NCBI GenBank assembly: GCA_002686995.1
Contig: NYZC01000333.1
Coordinates: 1 to 64,000 of the forward strand
DNA: 64,000 bases
Reading direction: 5' to 3'
Source of the DNA: Phycisphaeraceae bacterium
GTDB lineage: Bacteria; Planctomycetota; Phycisphaerae; Phycisphaerales; Phycisphaeraceae
Position numbers and translations under genes: made by a program. This document shows positions 10,030 through 20,029 of this stretch, piece by piece. Under the pieces are notes generated by a model that had not been told where the DNA came from, searched no databases, and worked only from the letters and a program-made list of their open reading frames with translations. Every line of letters begins with the position of its first letter. The stretch's first letter is position 1.

Positions 10030-10982
10030 TGGGCCTGATCTTCGACGCGATGAGCCGACATCCCGATGACGAGCCGCCGCGCGATCCGAAGCAGGTCGAG
10101 CCCGCGGACGATGCGACGCCGTCGCCGGCGCTCGAGGCCGGCGCGCCCGGAACACCGGACGCCGCCGCGTCGATCAGCGCGCCCCTCGGTCCGCACGACC
10201 GGCGCCCGGACAGCCGCGACGAGCCGTCGCGCCGATCCCGGCATGACGACGACCGGCGCAGCCGCCACAGCGTCGACGACCGGCTGGTCGCCCTCACCGA
10301 GCCAAGCAGCGTGATGAGCGAGGAGTACCGCGCGATCCGCACCGGCATGCTCGCCCGCTGGGAGCACAAGCGTCATCTCGTGCACACGATCACCAGCGCG
10401 ACCCCGCAGGAAGGCAAGACGATCACGAGCCTCAACCTCGGGCTCAGCTTCGCGGAGCTGCGCAACCGCCGCACGCTCGTCGTCGAGGCGGACCTGCGCC
10501 TGCCGCAGTTCAGGAAGCTGCTTTCGCTGCCCGATCAGCCCGGCCTGCTGAGCGTGCTCGAGAACAAGGCGAGCCTGTCCGACGCGATCATCGAGGTGAG
10601 CCAGACGAGCCTGGACATGATCACCGCCGGCGGACGCGCGAACAACCGCGCCGTCCAGCTCCTGCACAGCAACCGCATGATCGAGCTGCTGCAGGAGGTG
10701 CGGCAGCGATACGACCACGTCATCATCGACACGCCCCCGGTCGTCGAGCTCGCCGACGCGGGCATCATCGGCGCGATGAGCGACGACGTGCTGATGATCG
10801 TGCGCATGAGCCGCACGCCTCAGCCGCTGGTCGAGCAGGCGATTCGCACGCTGACGAGCTACCACGCGCCCGTGGCCGGGCTCGTGGCGACCGACCAGAC
10901 GCGCTACCGCGGCCGGTACTACTACAAGTACGGCTATCGCTACCGCTACCGCTACCACTACACGAGCAAGCAGGCGGCCTGA
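10026..10982 (+). CDS. CpsD/CapB-family tyrosine kinase (BY-kinase)
   Basis: ITSATPQEGKTITSLNLGLSFAELRNRRTLVVEADLRLPQ; YDHVIIDTPPVVELADAGII; C-terminal Tyr cluster YRGRYYYKYGYRYRYRYHY. Start may be GTG 10026 or ATG 10029. Confidence 0.88.
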   Translation: MMGLIFDAMSRHPDDEPPRDPKQVEPADDATPSPALEAGAPGTPDAAASISAPLGPHDRRPDSRDEPSRRSRHDDDRRSRHSVDDRLVALTEPSSVMSEEYRAIRTGMLARWEHKRHLVHTITSATPQEGKTITSLNLGLSFAELRNRRTLVVEADLRLPQFRKLLSLPDQPGLLSVLENKASLSDAIIEVSQTSLDMITAGGRANNRAVQLLHSNRMIELLQEVRQRYDHVIIDTPPVVELADAGIIGAMSDDVLMIVRMSRTPQPLVEQAIRTLTSYHAPVAGLVATDQTRYRGRYYYKYGYRYRYRYHYTSKQAA

Positions 10983-11011
10983 AGTCGTCGCGAACCCGAG
11001 TCAGGAAACCC

Positions 11012-11137
11012 ATGAGTACGAAGAAGAAACAGAACGAACGGCGGCGGCGCTGCGCCCTCATCGACCCCGCGGGGTCCCAGGGTGCGACGCGCCGGGCATA
11101 CGGCAACGAAGGTCCGAAGAAGATCAACGGGGCGTGA
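11012..11137 (+). CDS. Possible small basic protein (41 aa)
   Basis: Short ORF MSTKKKQNERRRRCALIDPAGSQGATRRAYGNEGPKKINGA between BY-kinase and GT-like gene; no recognisable family. Confidence 0.25.
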   Translation: MSTKKKQNERRRRCALIDPAGSQGATRRAYGNEGPKKINGA

Positions 11138-11150
11138 GGGGAGTGAGGCA

Positions 11151-11729
11151 ATGCTTTCCGGGGAAGTACCGAAGGTGCTCATGCTCGGGCACTGTTTTCC
11201 CGACGGTGAGTCGTCGGGGCCGCGCGAACGGGCATGGCAGCTTCTGGAGACACTGCGACCCATGGCGCGGGTGCATCTGGTCGCCGCCGAGGACGGCCCG
11301 ATCCACCTGAGTCACTGGCGCCGATTGCGGGCCATGGTCGAGCACCTCGAGATCGTGCCGCGCCATCCGCTGACGCGGATGCTCGGCCGCACGCGACGAC
11401 GGTGCGTCGAGGCGATCGCGCGGGACTGGTGCGGACGGACGCGCTTCGACGCGCTGGTCTGCACTGAGGCGGCGCTCGGCAGGGCGCCGGTCATACGAAG
11501 CATTCCGATGCGACTTTGCGACGTCTCGAGCCGAGACCGTCTCGATCTGCGGCGCATCGCGGAGTTTGACTGGCTGATCACGGACGACGTCATCCAGGCG
11601 GTCGCCGCCCGCAAGCTCGGGTTCAAGACGTGGCTGGTCTCCGCGCAAGCCGCGGAATCGGAGCGCCTCAGTCGGCCATGGTCGATCGAGGAGCAGGTTC
11701 CCCAGGACTACTACGCGCGTGCGGCGTGA
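11151..11729 (+). CDS. Short glycosyltransferase-like protein resembling only an N-terminal GT-B half
   Basis: MLSGEVPKVLMLGHCFPDGESSGPRERAWQLLETLRPMARVHLV...; internal ATG start; only about 192 aa. Confidence 0.5.
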   Translation: MLSGEVPKVLMLGHCFPDGESSGPRERAWQLLETLRPMARVHLVAAEDGPIHLSHWRRLRAMVEHLEIVPRHPLTRMLGRTRRRCVEAIARDWCGRTRFDALVCTEAALGRAPVIRSIPMRLCDVSSRDRLDLRRIAEFDWLITDDVIQAVAARKLGFKTWLVSAQAAESERLSRPWSIEEQVPQDYYARAA

Positions 11730-11747
11730 ATGGCAGAGTCGAAGGCT

Positions 11748-13085
11748 CTACGGTCCCGCCGTCTCGTCGACCTCGGCCGTGCGATGGATCAGCGGGGCGC
11801 CGACGATCTGGATCGGGTGACCGTCGCGAAGGCGCGTGAGACCCTCGACGACGACCTGGTCGAATCCCTCCGGCACGTCGCGCACCAGGTAGAAGTCACG
11901 ATCGAACACCTCGGGTTCGAACGCCACCCGGCGCGCGACCGTCGTCGGCACGTCCACCTTCGCCTCGCCGAGGTTTCCCAGGTCGAGACCGATCGGGAAT
12001 CGCCGTTCGACGAAGTAGGCGTACGCCGCGTCGCCCGTGCGGACCGCCGCGTCCGCGGGAATGGCGACCGCCGTGGTCTCGCGCACCGTGACGACCGCCT
12101 TCGCGACCATGCCCGGGCGGAGGTCGGCGTCGACCTCCGCAAGCTCGATATGCACCTTGAACAGGCCGCTGCGCGGATCGGCCGCCGGCGGCACGACCGT
12201 CACGACGCCGCGACGCAGGCGCGCGGCCGACTTGCGGTCCCGAAGCATCCGGGCGTGCGCGGCGAGGGCGAGCACCTCGATCTCCACGCGCTGACCTTCA
12301 CTGAGAAGAGGGAGCTTGCGCTCGACGACGCCGATCACCAGCTTGAGCCGCCCCTGGTCGATCAGGCTCATGATCGTCTGCTGCGGCGCGATCATCTGCC
12401 CGATCTCGGTCGGCATGTCGGCCACGAGTCCGTCGATCGGCGACTTCAGCGTCGCGTCGTCCCGGTCGACCTCGGCGAGGTCGTGGCTGGATTCGGACGC
12501 CTGGTAAGCGGCCTCGGCCGACTCGAGGCGGGCCTCGGCCGCCATGACCGCCGCCTCGGCCCGCTGATGACGCAGCTTGGCCTCGTCAAGATCGTTGGCG
12601 TTCGCCGCCTGGCGCGCGGCGAGCGCGCTGACGCGCTTGAGCTTTCGCTCGGCGTCGGCGAGCGTGGCCTTCGCGTCGGTGATGCCCGCCTCGGCCTCGC
12701 GCAGCGCCGCCTTCGCCGCCGTCGTCCGCGCTCTCGCATGAGCGACCAGCGCATCGTAGCGCTCGGGCTCGAGCCGGGCGATCACGTCACCGACCTCGAC
12801 CCGGTCGTTCTCGCGGAGCATCCGGTCGGCGCCGGGGCCGAGCTGGGCGATCCGGCCTGGAACGCGAAACGCCATGTCGACACGCACGTTCGCCTCGATC
12901 GTGCCGTAGAAGGATTCGGTCACGCGGTACGGCCGCGGCTCGAGCGGCATGCATCGCACGACGGCGGGCTTGATTACGGGCGCCGGGTGCGCCGCTCGGA
13001 CCTGGCGCAGCCGCACGGTCGCGAAGAGCAGCACGAATGCCACACAGCAGGCGAACACCAGGAGGATCTTCTTGCGTGACTTCAT
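11748..13085 (-). CDS. HlyD/RND-type periplasmic adaptor (membrane fusion protein)
   Basis: N-terminal TM; YGTIEANVRVDMAFRVPGRIAQLGPG; coiled-coil Ala-rich hairpin; VDRDDATLKSPIDGLVADMPTEIGQMI. Confidence 0.88.
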   Translation of the reverse strand: MKSRKKILLVFACCVAFVLLFATVRLRQVRAAHPAPVIKPAVVRCMPLEPRPYRVTESFYGTIEANVRVDMAFRVPGRIAQLGPGADRMLRENDRVEVGDVIARLEPERYDALVAHARARTTAAKAALREAEAGITDAKATLADAERKLKRVSALAARQAANANDLDEAKLRHQRAEAAVMAAEARLESAEAAYQASESSHDLAEVDRDDATLKSPIDGLVADMPTEIGQMIAPQQTIMSLIDQGRLKLVIGVVERKLPLLSEGQRVEIEVLALAAHARMLRDRKSAARLRRGVVTVVPPAADPRSGLFKVHIELAEVDADLRPGMVAKAVVTVRETTAVAIPADAAVRTGDAAYAYFVERRFPIGLDLGNLGEAKVDVPTTVARRVAFEPEVFDRDFYLVRDVPEGFDQVVVEGLTRLRDGHPIQIVGAPLIHRTAEVDETAGP

Positions 13086-13293
13086 GCGGGAGCAGGTTTC
13101 GGGGTCCGGGGTCCGGGAATCTCAGGATTCAGAGTTCAGGGGGATCGCACGCGCCTTCGGCTCGCCCGGCAGGATTCGCGACGCGGGGACGACCTCTGAA
13201 CTCTGAGCACTTCTTAAGATAATCGGACGGCAGGGATCAGGTCATTGATGTAACCCGCCCGGGCCGGAACCGGCCGGACCGATCGCGAGGGTC

Positions 13294-14253
13294 CTAGCGG
13301 TTATCCGGGAACTCCAGCGTGCCGATCACCTCCTTGATCGATCGCCGGCCATGATCGATGAGCCATCGAGCCAGGCCGTCGGCGACGGTGACGGGCGTCG
13401 CGGGATCGACGAACAACGCGGTGCCGACGGCGAGTCCCGACGCGCCCGCGATCAGGAACTCCGCCGCGTCCTGCCAGTACTGAACGCCGCCCATCCCGAT
13501 GATCGGCACGCCCGCGGGCTGGGCCACCTCACGGTAGACACGCCCGACCAGGTGCACCGCCAGCGGGCGGATCGCCGGCCCGGAAAGCCCGCCCGTGCCG
13601 TTGGCCAGCCGGGGCCGGCACCTTTCGATGTCGACGGCCATGGCCGTGAACGTGTTGATCATGCTCAGAATGTCGGCGCCGCCTTCGACGGCCGCCCGAG
13701 CGGTCTTCGTGATGTCCTGCACGTTCGGCGACAGCTTGACGATCAGCCGGACCTCGTCGCGCACCTCCTGCCGCACCGTGCGGACGAGCGGCTCGAGCAA
13801 GTGCGGCGTCGTGCCGAAATCAAGCCCGCCCGCGACGTTCGGACACGACACGTTCAGCTCGATCGCATCGACGCTTTGCTCCTGCGCGATCCGGGAGGCG
13901 ACCGCGGCGAACTCGTCGGCGTCGTGACCCGCGACGTTGACGATGATCCGCGGCCCGAGCGCGCGGAGGCGGCGCAGACGTGGCATCTTCTCGGCAAGGA
14001 AGGCTTCCATGCCGACGTTCGCGAGGCCGATGGCGTTAAGCATGCCGCCGCGCGTCTCGACGATGCGGTAGGCCTCGTTGCCGGGACGCGGCTTCGCAGT
14101 CACGCTCTTGGTGACGAACGCGCCGAGGCGCGACATGTCCATGAAATCGGCGTACTCGTCGGCGTACCCGCAGGTGCCTGACGCGGTCATCATGGGGTTC
14201 GACAGCCTTAAGCCGGCGAGGTCCACGGAGAGATCGACGTGAGCGCCGCCCAT
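13294..14253 (-). CDS. pyrD: Dihydroorotate dehydrogenase
   Basis: Start reassigned to internal ATG: MGGAHVDLSVDLAGLRLSNPMMTASGTCGYADEY; MLNAIGLANVGMEAF; ELNVSCPNVAGGLDFGTTP; VKLSPNV; PIIGMGGVQYWQDAAEFLIAGASGLAVGTALF. Confidence 0.92.
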   Translation of the reverse strand: MGGAHVDLSVDLAGLRLSNPMMTASGTCGYADEYADFMDMSRLGAFVTKSVTAKPRPGNEAYRIVETRGGMLNAIGLANVGMEAFLAEKMPRLRRLRALGPRIIVNVAGHDADEFAAVASRIAQEQSVDAIELNVSCPNVAGGLDFGTTPHLLEPLVRTVRQEVRDEVRLIVKLSPNVQDITKTARAAVEGGADILSMINTFTAMAVDIERCRPRLANGTGGLSGPAIRPLAVHLVGRVYREVAQPAGVPIIGMGGVQYWQDAAEFLIAGASGLAVGTALFVDPATPVTVADGLARWLIDHGRRSIKEVIGTLEFPDNR

Positions 14254-14344
14254 CGCGGCATTGTACGAGAGGTCTGGGGGCGAGGGGCGCGCGGCGGGGG
14301 ACGATCCGAGAACACGGACCCTGCGCGCCAGTACCATCAAGCCT

Positions 14345-15112
14345 ATGGACGACGTGGAACGGGATCTCTGGCTTTCGCTTCGACTGCCTGAGCCGCGGGC
14401 GCGTACTCGGCTCTTCTGCCTGCCCTTCGCGGGGGGTGGGAGCCAGATGTACCGGCGCTGGCGCGGGCGGCTTCCCGAGGCCATCGAGATCTGTCCCATC
14501 CAGCTGCCCGGGCGCGAGGGCCGCGTCCGCGAGCGGCCCATCGAGGATCTCGACGAGCTTGTCGCCTCGATCGCCGGGGCGATCTCGGGTGTGCTCGATC
14601 TGCCGTTCGTCCTGTTCGGCCATTCGATGGGCGCGATGCTCGGCTTCGAAGTGGCAAGGCGGCTTCGCGACCAGGAACTTCCCACCCCGCGCGCGTTGAT
14701 CGTCTCCGGGCGACGGGCCCCGCACGTACCGAACCCCGATCCGCCGATCGGCGACCTCCCGGACGACGGTTTCCTCGAGGAGATCCGCCAGCTCAACGGC
14801 ATTCCCGACGGTGTCCTGCAATCCGCGGAGCTGGTCGAGCTGATCCTTCCGGCACTTCGGGCCGACTACCGCATGTGCGAGACCCGCGAGCACCAGGCGG
14901 GCGCGCAGCTCGATTGTCCGATATTCGCATACGGCGGTCTCAGTGACGCGAAAGTGGATCGCCCGTCGCTCGACGCATGGCGCGAACACACGACCGGCCC
15001 ATTCGTGATCCGCATGTTCCAGGGCGACCACTTCTTCCTCAATGATCCCCGCTCCATGTTCCGCCAGGCGCTCTACACAGACCTCGACACGATGTTGGGC
15101 GACCGCCGGTAG
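14345..15112 (+). CDS. Type II thioesterase (alpha/beta hydrolase, GrsT-like)
   Basis: LFCLPFAGGGSQMYRRW, IQLPGREGR, FVLFGHSMGAMLGFEVAR (GHSMG), C-terminal GDHFFL. Confidence 0.88.
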   Translation: MDDVERDLWLSLRLPEPRARTRLFCLPFAGGGSQMYRRWRGRLPEAIEICPIQLPGREGRVRERPIEDLDELVASIAGAISGVLDLPFVLFGHSMGAMLGFEVARRLRDQELPTPRALIVSGRRAPHVPNPDPPIGDLPDDGFLEEIRQLNGIPDGVLQSAELVELILPALRADYRMCETREHQAGAQLDCPIFAYGGLSDAKVDRPSLDAWREHTTGPFVIRMFQGDHFFLNDPRSMFRQALYTDLDTMLGDRR

Positions 15113-15285
15113 CACTCCAAAAAACGCATTCGACATATGGTTTATAACGCAGCCATGAGATTTCGACTCAAATCCACTTCCCACATAAGTCGCATCACAA
15201 AAACCACTTAAAACAACAACGCTCGGTTATCGCACCTGACTCCGGGAAAACCCGCCCCAAACCCCATGGAGCGACGATTCTCTCC

Positions 15286-15314
15286 TTGACAACGTGCCGG
15301 TTTGAGCCAAACTA
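15286..15314 (+). promoter_or_regulatory. Possible sigma-70 promoter upstream of second sugar transferase
   Basis: Perfect -35 TTGACA (15286-15291) in an AT-richer intergenic region, 17-nt spacer, poor -10 candidate (AAACTA). Confidence 0.3.
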
Positions 15315-15470
15315 GTCATCGTAGCCGGCGACTGTGAGCGCCGACCCAACTGTGGGTTTCGAGAGACCCCGCCCGAGATTGAGGCTCCCGGAAGCACCGC
15401 GATTCGATGCCGTGCCCCGGAGAGCGGCCGGCCATCGACCATCGATCCGGCCACCGACGAGAGGTGCCAG

Positions 15471-16232
15471 GTGGGAACGGAAGAGACCCGGATGAGCAGC
15501 ACGGCGATCCTCGATCCGCCCGGCGAGGGCGCCCCGCTCATCAATTCCGACCCGTTCGCCGGTAACGGCGCCGCGGTGATCTCGATCACCGCGGCGCCCC
15601 CGCCTGCGGCCGTCGCGCCGCCTCACCGACTCTACGACGGCGCGAAACGAGTCGTTGACCTGACCGCGAGCGCGATCGGGATCCTCATGTGCCTTCCCCT
15701 GCTGCTTCTGATCGCGATCGCGATCAAGTTGAGCTCCCGCGGCCCCGTGTTCTTCCGCCAGCGAAGGCCTGGCCGCGGCGGACGGCAGTTCCGGATCCTC
15801 AAGTTCCGCACGATGTACCTCGACGCCCATCGGCGGTTCAAGAAGCTCTCCCCCGAGCAGCAGCGCGAGTTCAACGAGTACGGGAAGATCTCCACCGACC
15901 CCCGGGTGACGCCGGTCGGCCGCTGGCTGCGGCGATTCAGCGTCGATGAGCTTCCCCAGCTCATCAACGTGCTCCGGGGCGAGATGAGCCTCGTCGGTCC
16001 CCGGCCCTATCTGAACATGCAGCTCAAGCAGATGGGCGCGCATCGCCGGACCATCTTCGAGGTGGCGCCGGGGCTCACCGGCATCTGGCAGGTCAGCGGG
16101 AGGAACGAGATCTCCAGCGAGCAGCGGCTCGAGATGGACGTCGAGTACGTGCTCAGCCGCTCGATCCGCAACGATCTCGCCATCCTTGCCCGGACGCCCC
16201 TGGCCATGATTTCCGGCACCGGCGCATATTGA
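15471..16232 (+). CDS. Sugar transferase (second paralogue)
   Basis: YDGAKRVVDLTASAIGILMCLPLLLLIAIAIKL, FFRQRRPGRGGRQFRILKFRTM, DELPQLINVLRGEMSLVGPRPY, VAPGLTGIWQVSGRNE. Start GTG 15471 or ATG 15492. Confidence 0.92.
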   Translation: MGTEETRMSSTAILDPPGEGAPLINSDPFAGNGAAVISITAAPPPAAVAPPHRLYDGAKRVVDLTASAIGILMCLPLLLLIAIAIKLSSRGPVFFRQRRPGRGGRQFRILKFRTMYLDAHRRFKKLSPEQQREFNEYGKISTDPRVTPVGRWLRRFSVDELPQLINVLRGEMSLVGPRPYLNMQLKQMGAHRRTIFEVAPGLTGIWQVSGRNEISSEQRLEMDVEYVLSRSIRNDLAILARTPLAMISGTGAY

Positions 16233-16348
16233 GCAATACGCCGGGTCACGAGTCGCGAGCACGAGTTGAAGGGAGCGAGCAACGGGGCGTCTCGCCGTTC
16301 AGGCGGTACAATCGCGTTCCCGTCATCGATCCCGACGAAGGCCACCCG

Positions 16349-17155
16349 ATGCGAAGACGTGTCACCATCCAGACCGATCACGGTGCCGTGGCGCGGTGCG
16401 TCATCGTGATGCTGATTGCCGCCTTTGCGACCGCCGGGTGCCGCCAGCCGAAGAAGGAGGTGGCCTCGACATTTCCTCCCCTGCCGCCGATCCGCCTCAA
16501 CTCCAGGGAGATTCCCCTCGGACCGGGCGACGAGATCGAGATCCGCGTCTACCGTCACGATGACCTCAACCAGGACGTCGTCGTGGGGCCGTCGGGCATC
16601 GTGTTCGTACCGCTCGCAGGGGAGTTCGACGTGCGCGGAAAGAGCGCTCACCATCTGCGCCGCGAGCTGACGAACCGGCTCGACCAGTACGTTCGCGATC
16701 CGCAGGTCAACGTCATCGTGAGGAGTCGGCTCAGCCAGCGCGCGGTCGTCCTCGGCGAAGTGCGCCAGCCCGGCGTAGTGACGATGGATCGTCCCATGAC
16801 CGTGGCGGAGGTCATCGCCCGCACGGGCGGTTTCAACGTCGAGGCCACCCGGGAGCAGGTCATCCTGGTCCGGGTGGAGAACGACAAGCCCGCCCGCTAC
16901 GTGCTGGACGTCGGCTCGGCGATCGCGATGGGCACCCCCGAGGGCAATCCGGAGATCCTCGAAGGCGACATCGTCTACGTCCCGCCGAGCACGCTGACGA
17001 ACATCGACCGCTTCGCTCAGCACCTGATCACCTGGATGACGCCCATTCTCCAGGTGCAGCAGGGCATCATCCTCGGCTTCGACATCAAGGACGACATCGA
17101 CGACGACTTCAATATCAGCAACGAGGTCGTGTTCCCGCCGCCGGCGGCGCCTTGA
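16349..17155 (+). CDS. Polysaccharide export lipoprotein (Wza-like), second paralogue
   Basis: Internal ATG start with signal/lipobox IAAFATAGCRQPKK; IPLGPGDEIEIRVYRHDDLN; GIVFVPLAGEFDVRGKS; VVLGEVRQPGVVTMDRP. Confidence 0.87.
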   Translation: MRRRVTIQTDHGAVARCVIVMLIAAFATAGCRQPKKEVASTFPPLPPIRLNSREIPLGPGDEIEIRVYRHDDLNQDVVVGPSGIVFVPLAGEFDVRGKSAHHLRRELTNRLDQYVRDPQVNVIVRSRLSQRAVVLGEVRQPGVVTMDRPMTVAEVIARTGGFNVEATREQVILVRVENDKPARYVLDVGSAIAMGTPEGNPEILEGDIVYVPPSTLTNIDRFAQHLITWMTPILQVQQGIILGFDIKDDIDDDFNISNEVVFPPPAAP

Positions 17156-17192
17156 GCGTCTGACGGTTCACGCGTAACGAGCAAACCTTCGC

Positions 17193-18262
<1,070 letters not shown>

Positions 18263-18263
<1 letters not shown>

Positions 18264-19063
18264 TGCGACTTCCCTTCGCCTTCATCAAGCGCGATTTCCT
18301 CATCGCCACCAGCTACAAGACCGCGTTCGGTGGCCAGATGCTCGGCATCCTCGCGTCGGTGCCCATGTACTACTTCATGGGCGAGCTGTTCAAGGGCACG
18401 GGCTCCGGCCTGCTCGGCGAGTACGACGGGGACTACTTCGCGTTCCTGCTGATCGGCATGGCCTTTCTCGACTACCACGCCGTCAGCCTCCACACCTTCA
18501 ACCAGAGCCTGCGCGAGAGCATGCTCATGGGCACGCTGGAGACCGTTCTTCTTTCTCCGACCACGCTGGCGCGCCTCCTGTTCTACTCCTCGCTCTGGGT
18601 CTACCTCTTCACGACGTTTCGCTTCTGCATCTACATGCTGACGGGTCTCGTGTTCGGGCTCGATCTCGGCGACGCCAACCTGCTCGGCGGCATGGCCGTG
18701 CTCCTGCTGGGCATCGTCTGCTTCGCGTCGTTCGGCATCATGTCCGCCAGCGCGATCATGGTGATCAAGCAGGGCGACGTGTTCAACGTGCTCGTCTCGA
18801 CGGCGTCGCTGTTTCTCGGCGGCGTCATCTATCCGATCAGCCTTCTCCCGGACTGGCTCCAGTTCCTGTCGCAGTGGATTCCCATCACGCACGCCCTCGA
18901 AGGCATGCGCCTCGCCCTGATGAAGGGCTACTCGCTGGGCGACCTGGCGCCGCAGCTTCTCATCCTCTGCGCGTTCGCGGTGGTGCTGCTGCCGATCTCG
19001 CTGATCATGTTCTCCCTCTCGGTGAGATGGACCAAGGTCGCCGGCACGCTGGCTCAATACTGA
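18263..19063 (+). CDS. ABC-2 type transporter permease
   Basis: 266 aa hydrophobic multi-TM protein overlapping the end of the ATPase gene. Confidence 0.88.
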
Positions 19064-19140
19064 AAGCGTCGAAGTGTCAATGCTTCAGGAAACAAGGCGC
19101 GAGCGGAAGGGATCAAGGGACACGGGTGCACCTTGCCGTC

Positions 19141-19189
19141 TACCCCTTCTCCCCTTTCTCCTTGACAGCTGACCCTTGACACTTCTCCC
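19141..19189 (+). repeat. Degenerate heptad leader abutting PIG-L start codon
   Basis: TACCCCT TCTCCCC TTTCTCC TTGACAG CTGACCC TTGACAC TTCTCCC | ATG(19190). Confidence 0.5.
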
Positions 19190-20029
19190 ATGCGCAGCCT
19201 CCTCCAGAGTCTTGTTCGCAGCACCTACCGCGCTCTCATGCCGCCCGGCGCCAAGAACACGCTGCGCCAGTGGCTGCTTCTCGAGGAGCGTGACAAGCCG
19301 CCAGTGCCCATCGAGGACTTCAGCGAGGGTCGCGTGCTCGTCCTTGCCCCGCACATGGACGACGAGATCATCGGCTGCGGCGGCGCCCTCTGTCGCCACG
19401 TGAACGCGGGCGCCCCCGTGACGGTTGTATGGCTGACCGACGGCAGTCGCGGTGATCCGAATCTGGGCCTGCTCCCCCCGTCGTCATCCCTGACATCCGA
19501 ACAGAAGCGCCTCGTCGCCACGCGGCATCACGAATCGACCTCGGCCGCGGACACCATCGGCGTACAGGAACGAATCTTTCTCGACGAGCCGGACGGCGCC
19601 CTCTCGCCGTCGCCACGCGTGATCGAGCGCCTGCGCGGCATCATCGGCGACAGCGACCCCGCGGTCATCTACCTGCCGTCGCTGCTCGATACGCATCCGG
19701 ACCACTGGGCCGCCACGAGCATCCTTTATGAATGTGCGACCGCCCTGCCGAATCCTGGTCCGCGAGTTCGCCAGTACGAAGTCTGGTCGCCGCTGCTGGC
19801 CAACTGCCTCGCCGGCATCGGCGACCAGGTCGACGTCAAGCGCCGTGCGCTCGAGCAGTTCACCAGCCAGCTCGCGAACCTCGACCTCGTCGAATGCACG
19901 CTCGGCCTGAATCGCTACCGGGCCCTGCACCCCGCGGTCGACTCCAACTACGCCGAGGCCTTTTTCGAATCGTCGATCACCGAATTCCGCACGCTTTACG
20001 AACGGCTGGCGGCGCCCCCTGAGCCATGA
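19190..20029 (+). CDS. PIG-L family deacetylase
   Basis: VLVLAPHMDDEIIGCGGALCRHV (PHxDDE), TRHHEST, YLPSLLDTHPDHWA. Confidence 0.9.
   Translation: MRSLLQSLVRSTYRALMPPGAKNTLRQWLLLEERDKPPVPIEDFSEGRVLVLAPHMDDEIIGCGGALCRHVNAGAPVTVVWLTDGSRGDPNLGLLPPSSSLTSEQKRLVATRHHESTSAADTIGVQERIFLDEPDGALSPSPRVIERLRGIIGDSDPAVIYLPSLLDTHPDHWAATSILYECATALPNPGPRVRQYEVWSPLLANCLAGIGDQVDVKRRALEQFTSQLANLDLVECTLGLNRYRALHPAVDSNYAEAFFESSITEFRTLYERLAAPPEP

Noticed and set aside
13220-13293. Rho-independent terminator after pyrD (GGCCGG-TT-CCGGCC)
   Set aside because: Short GC palindrome expected by chance in this composition and no T-tract; not called.
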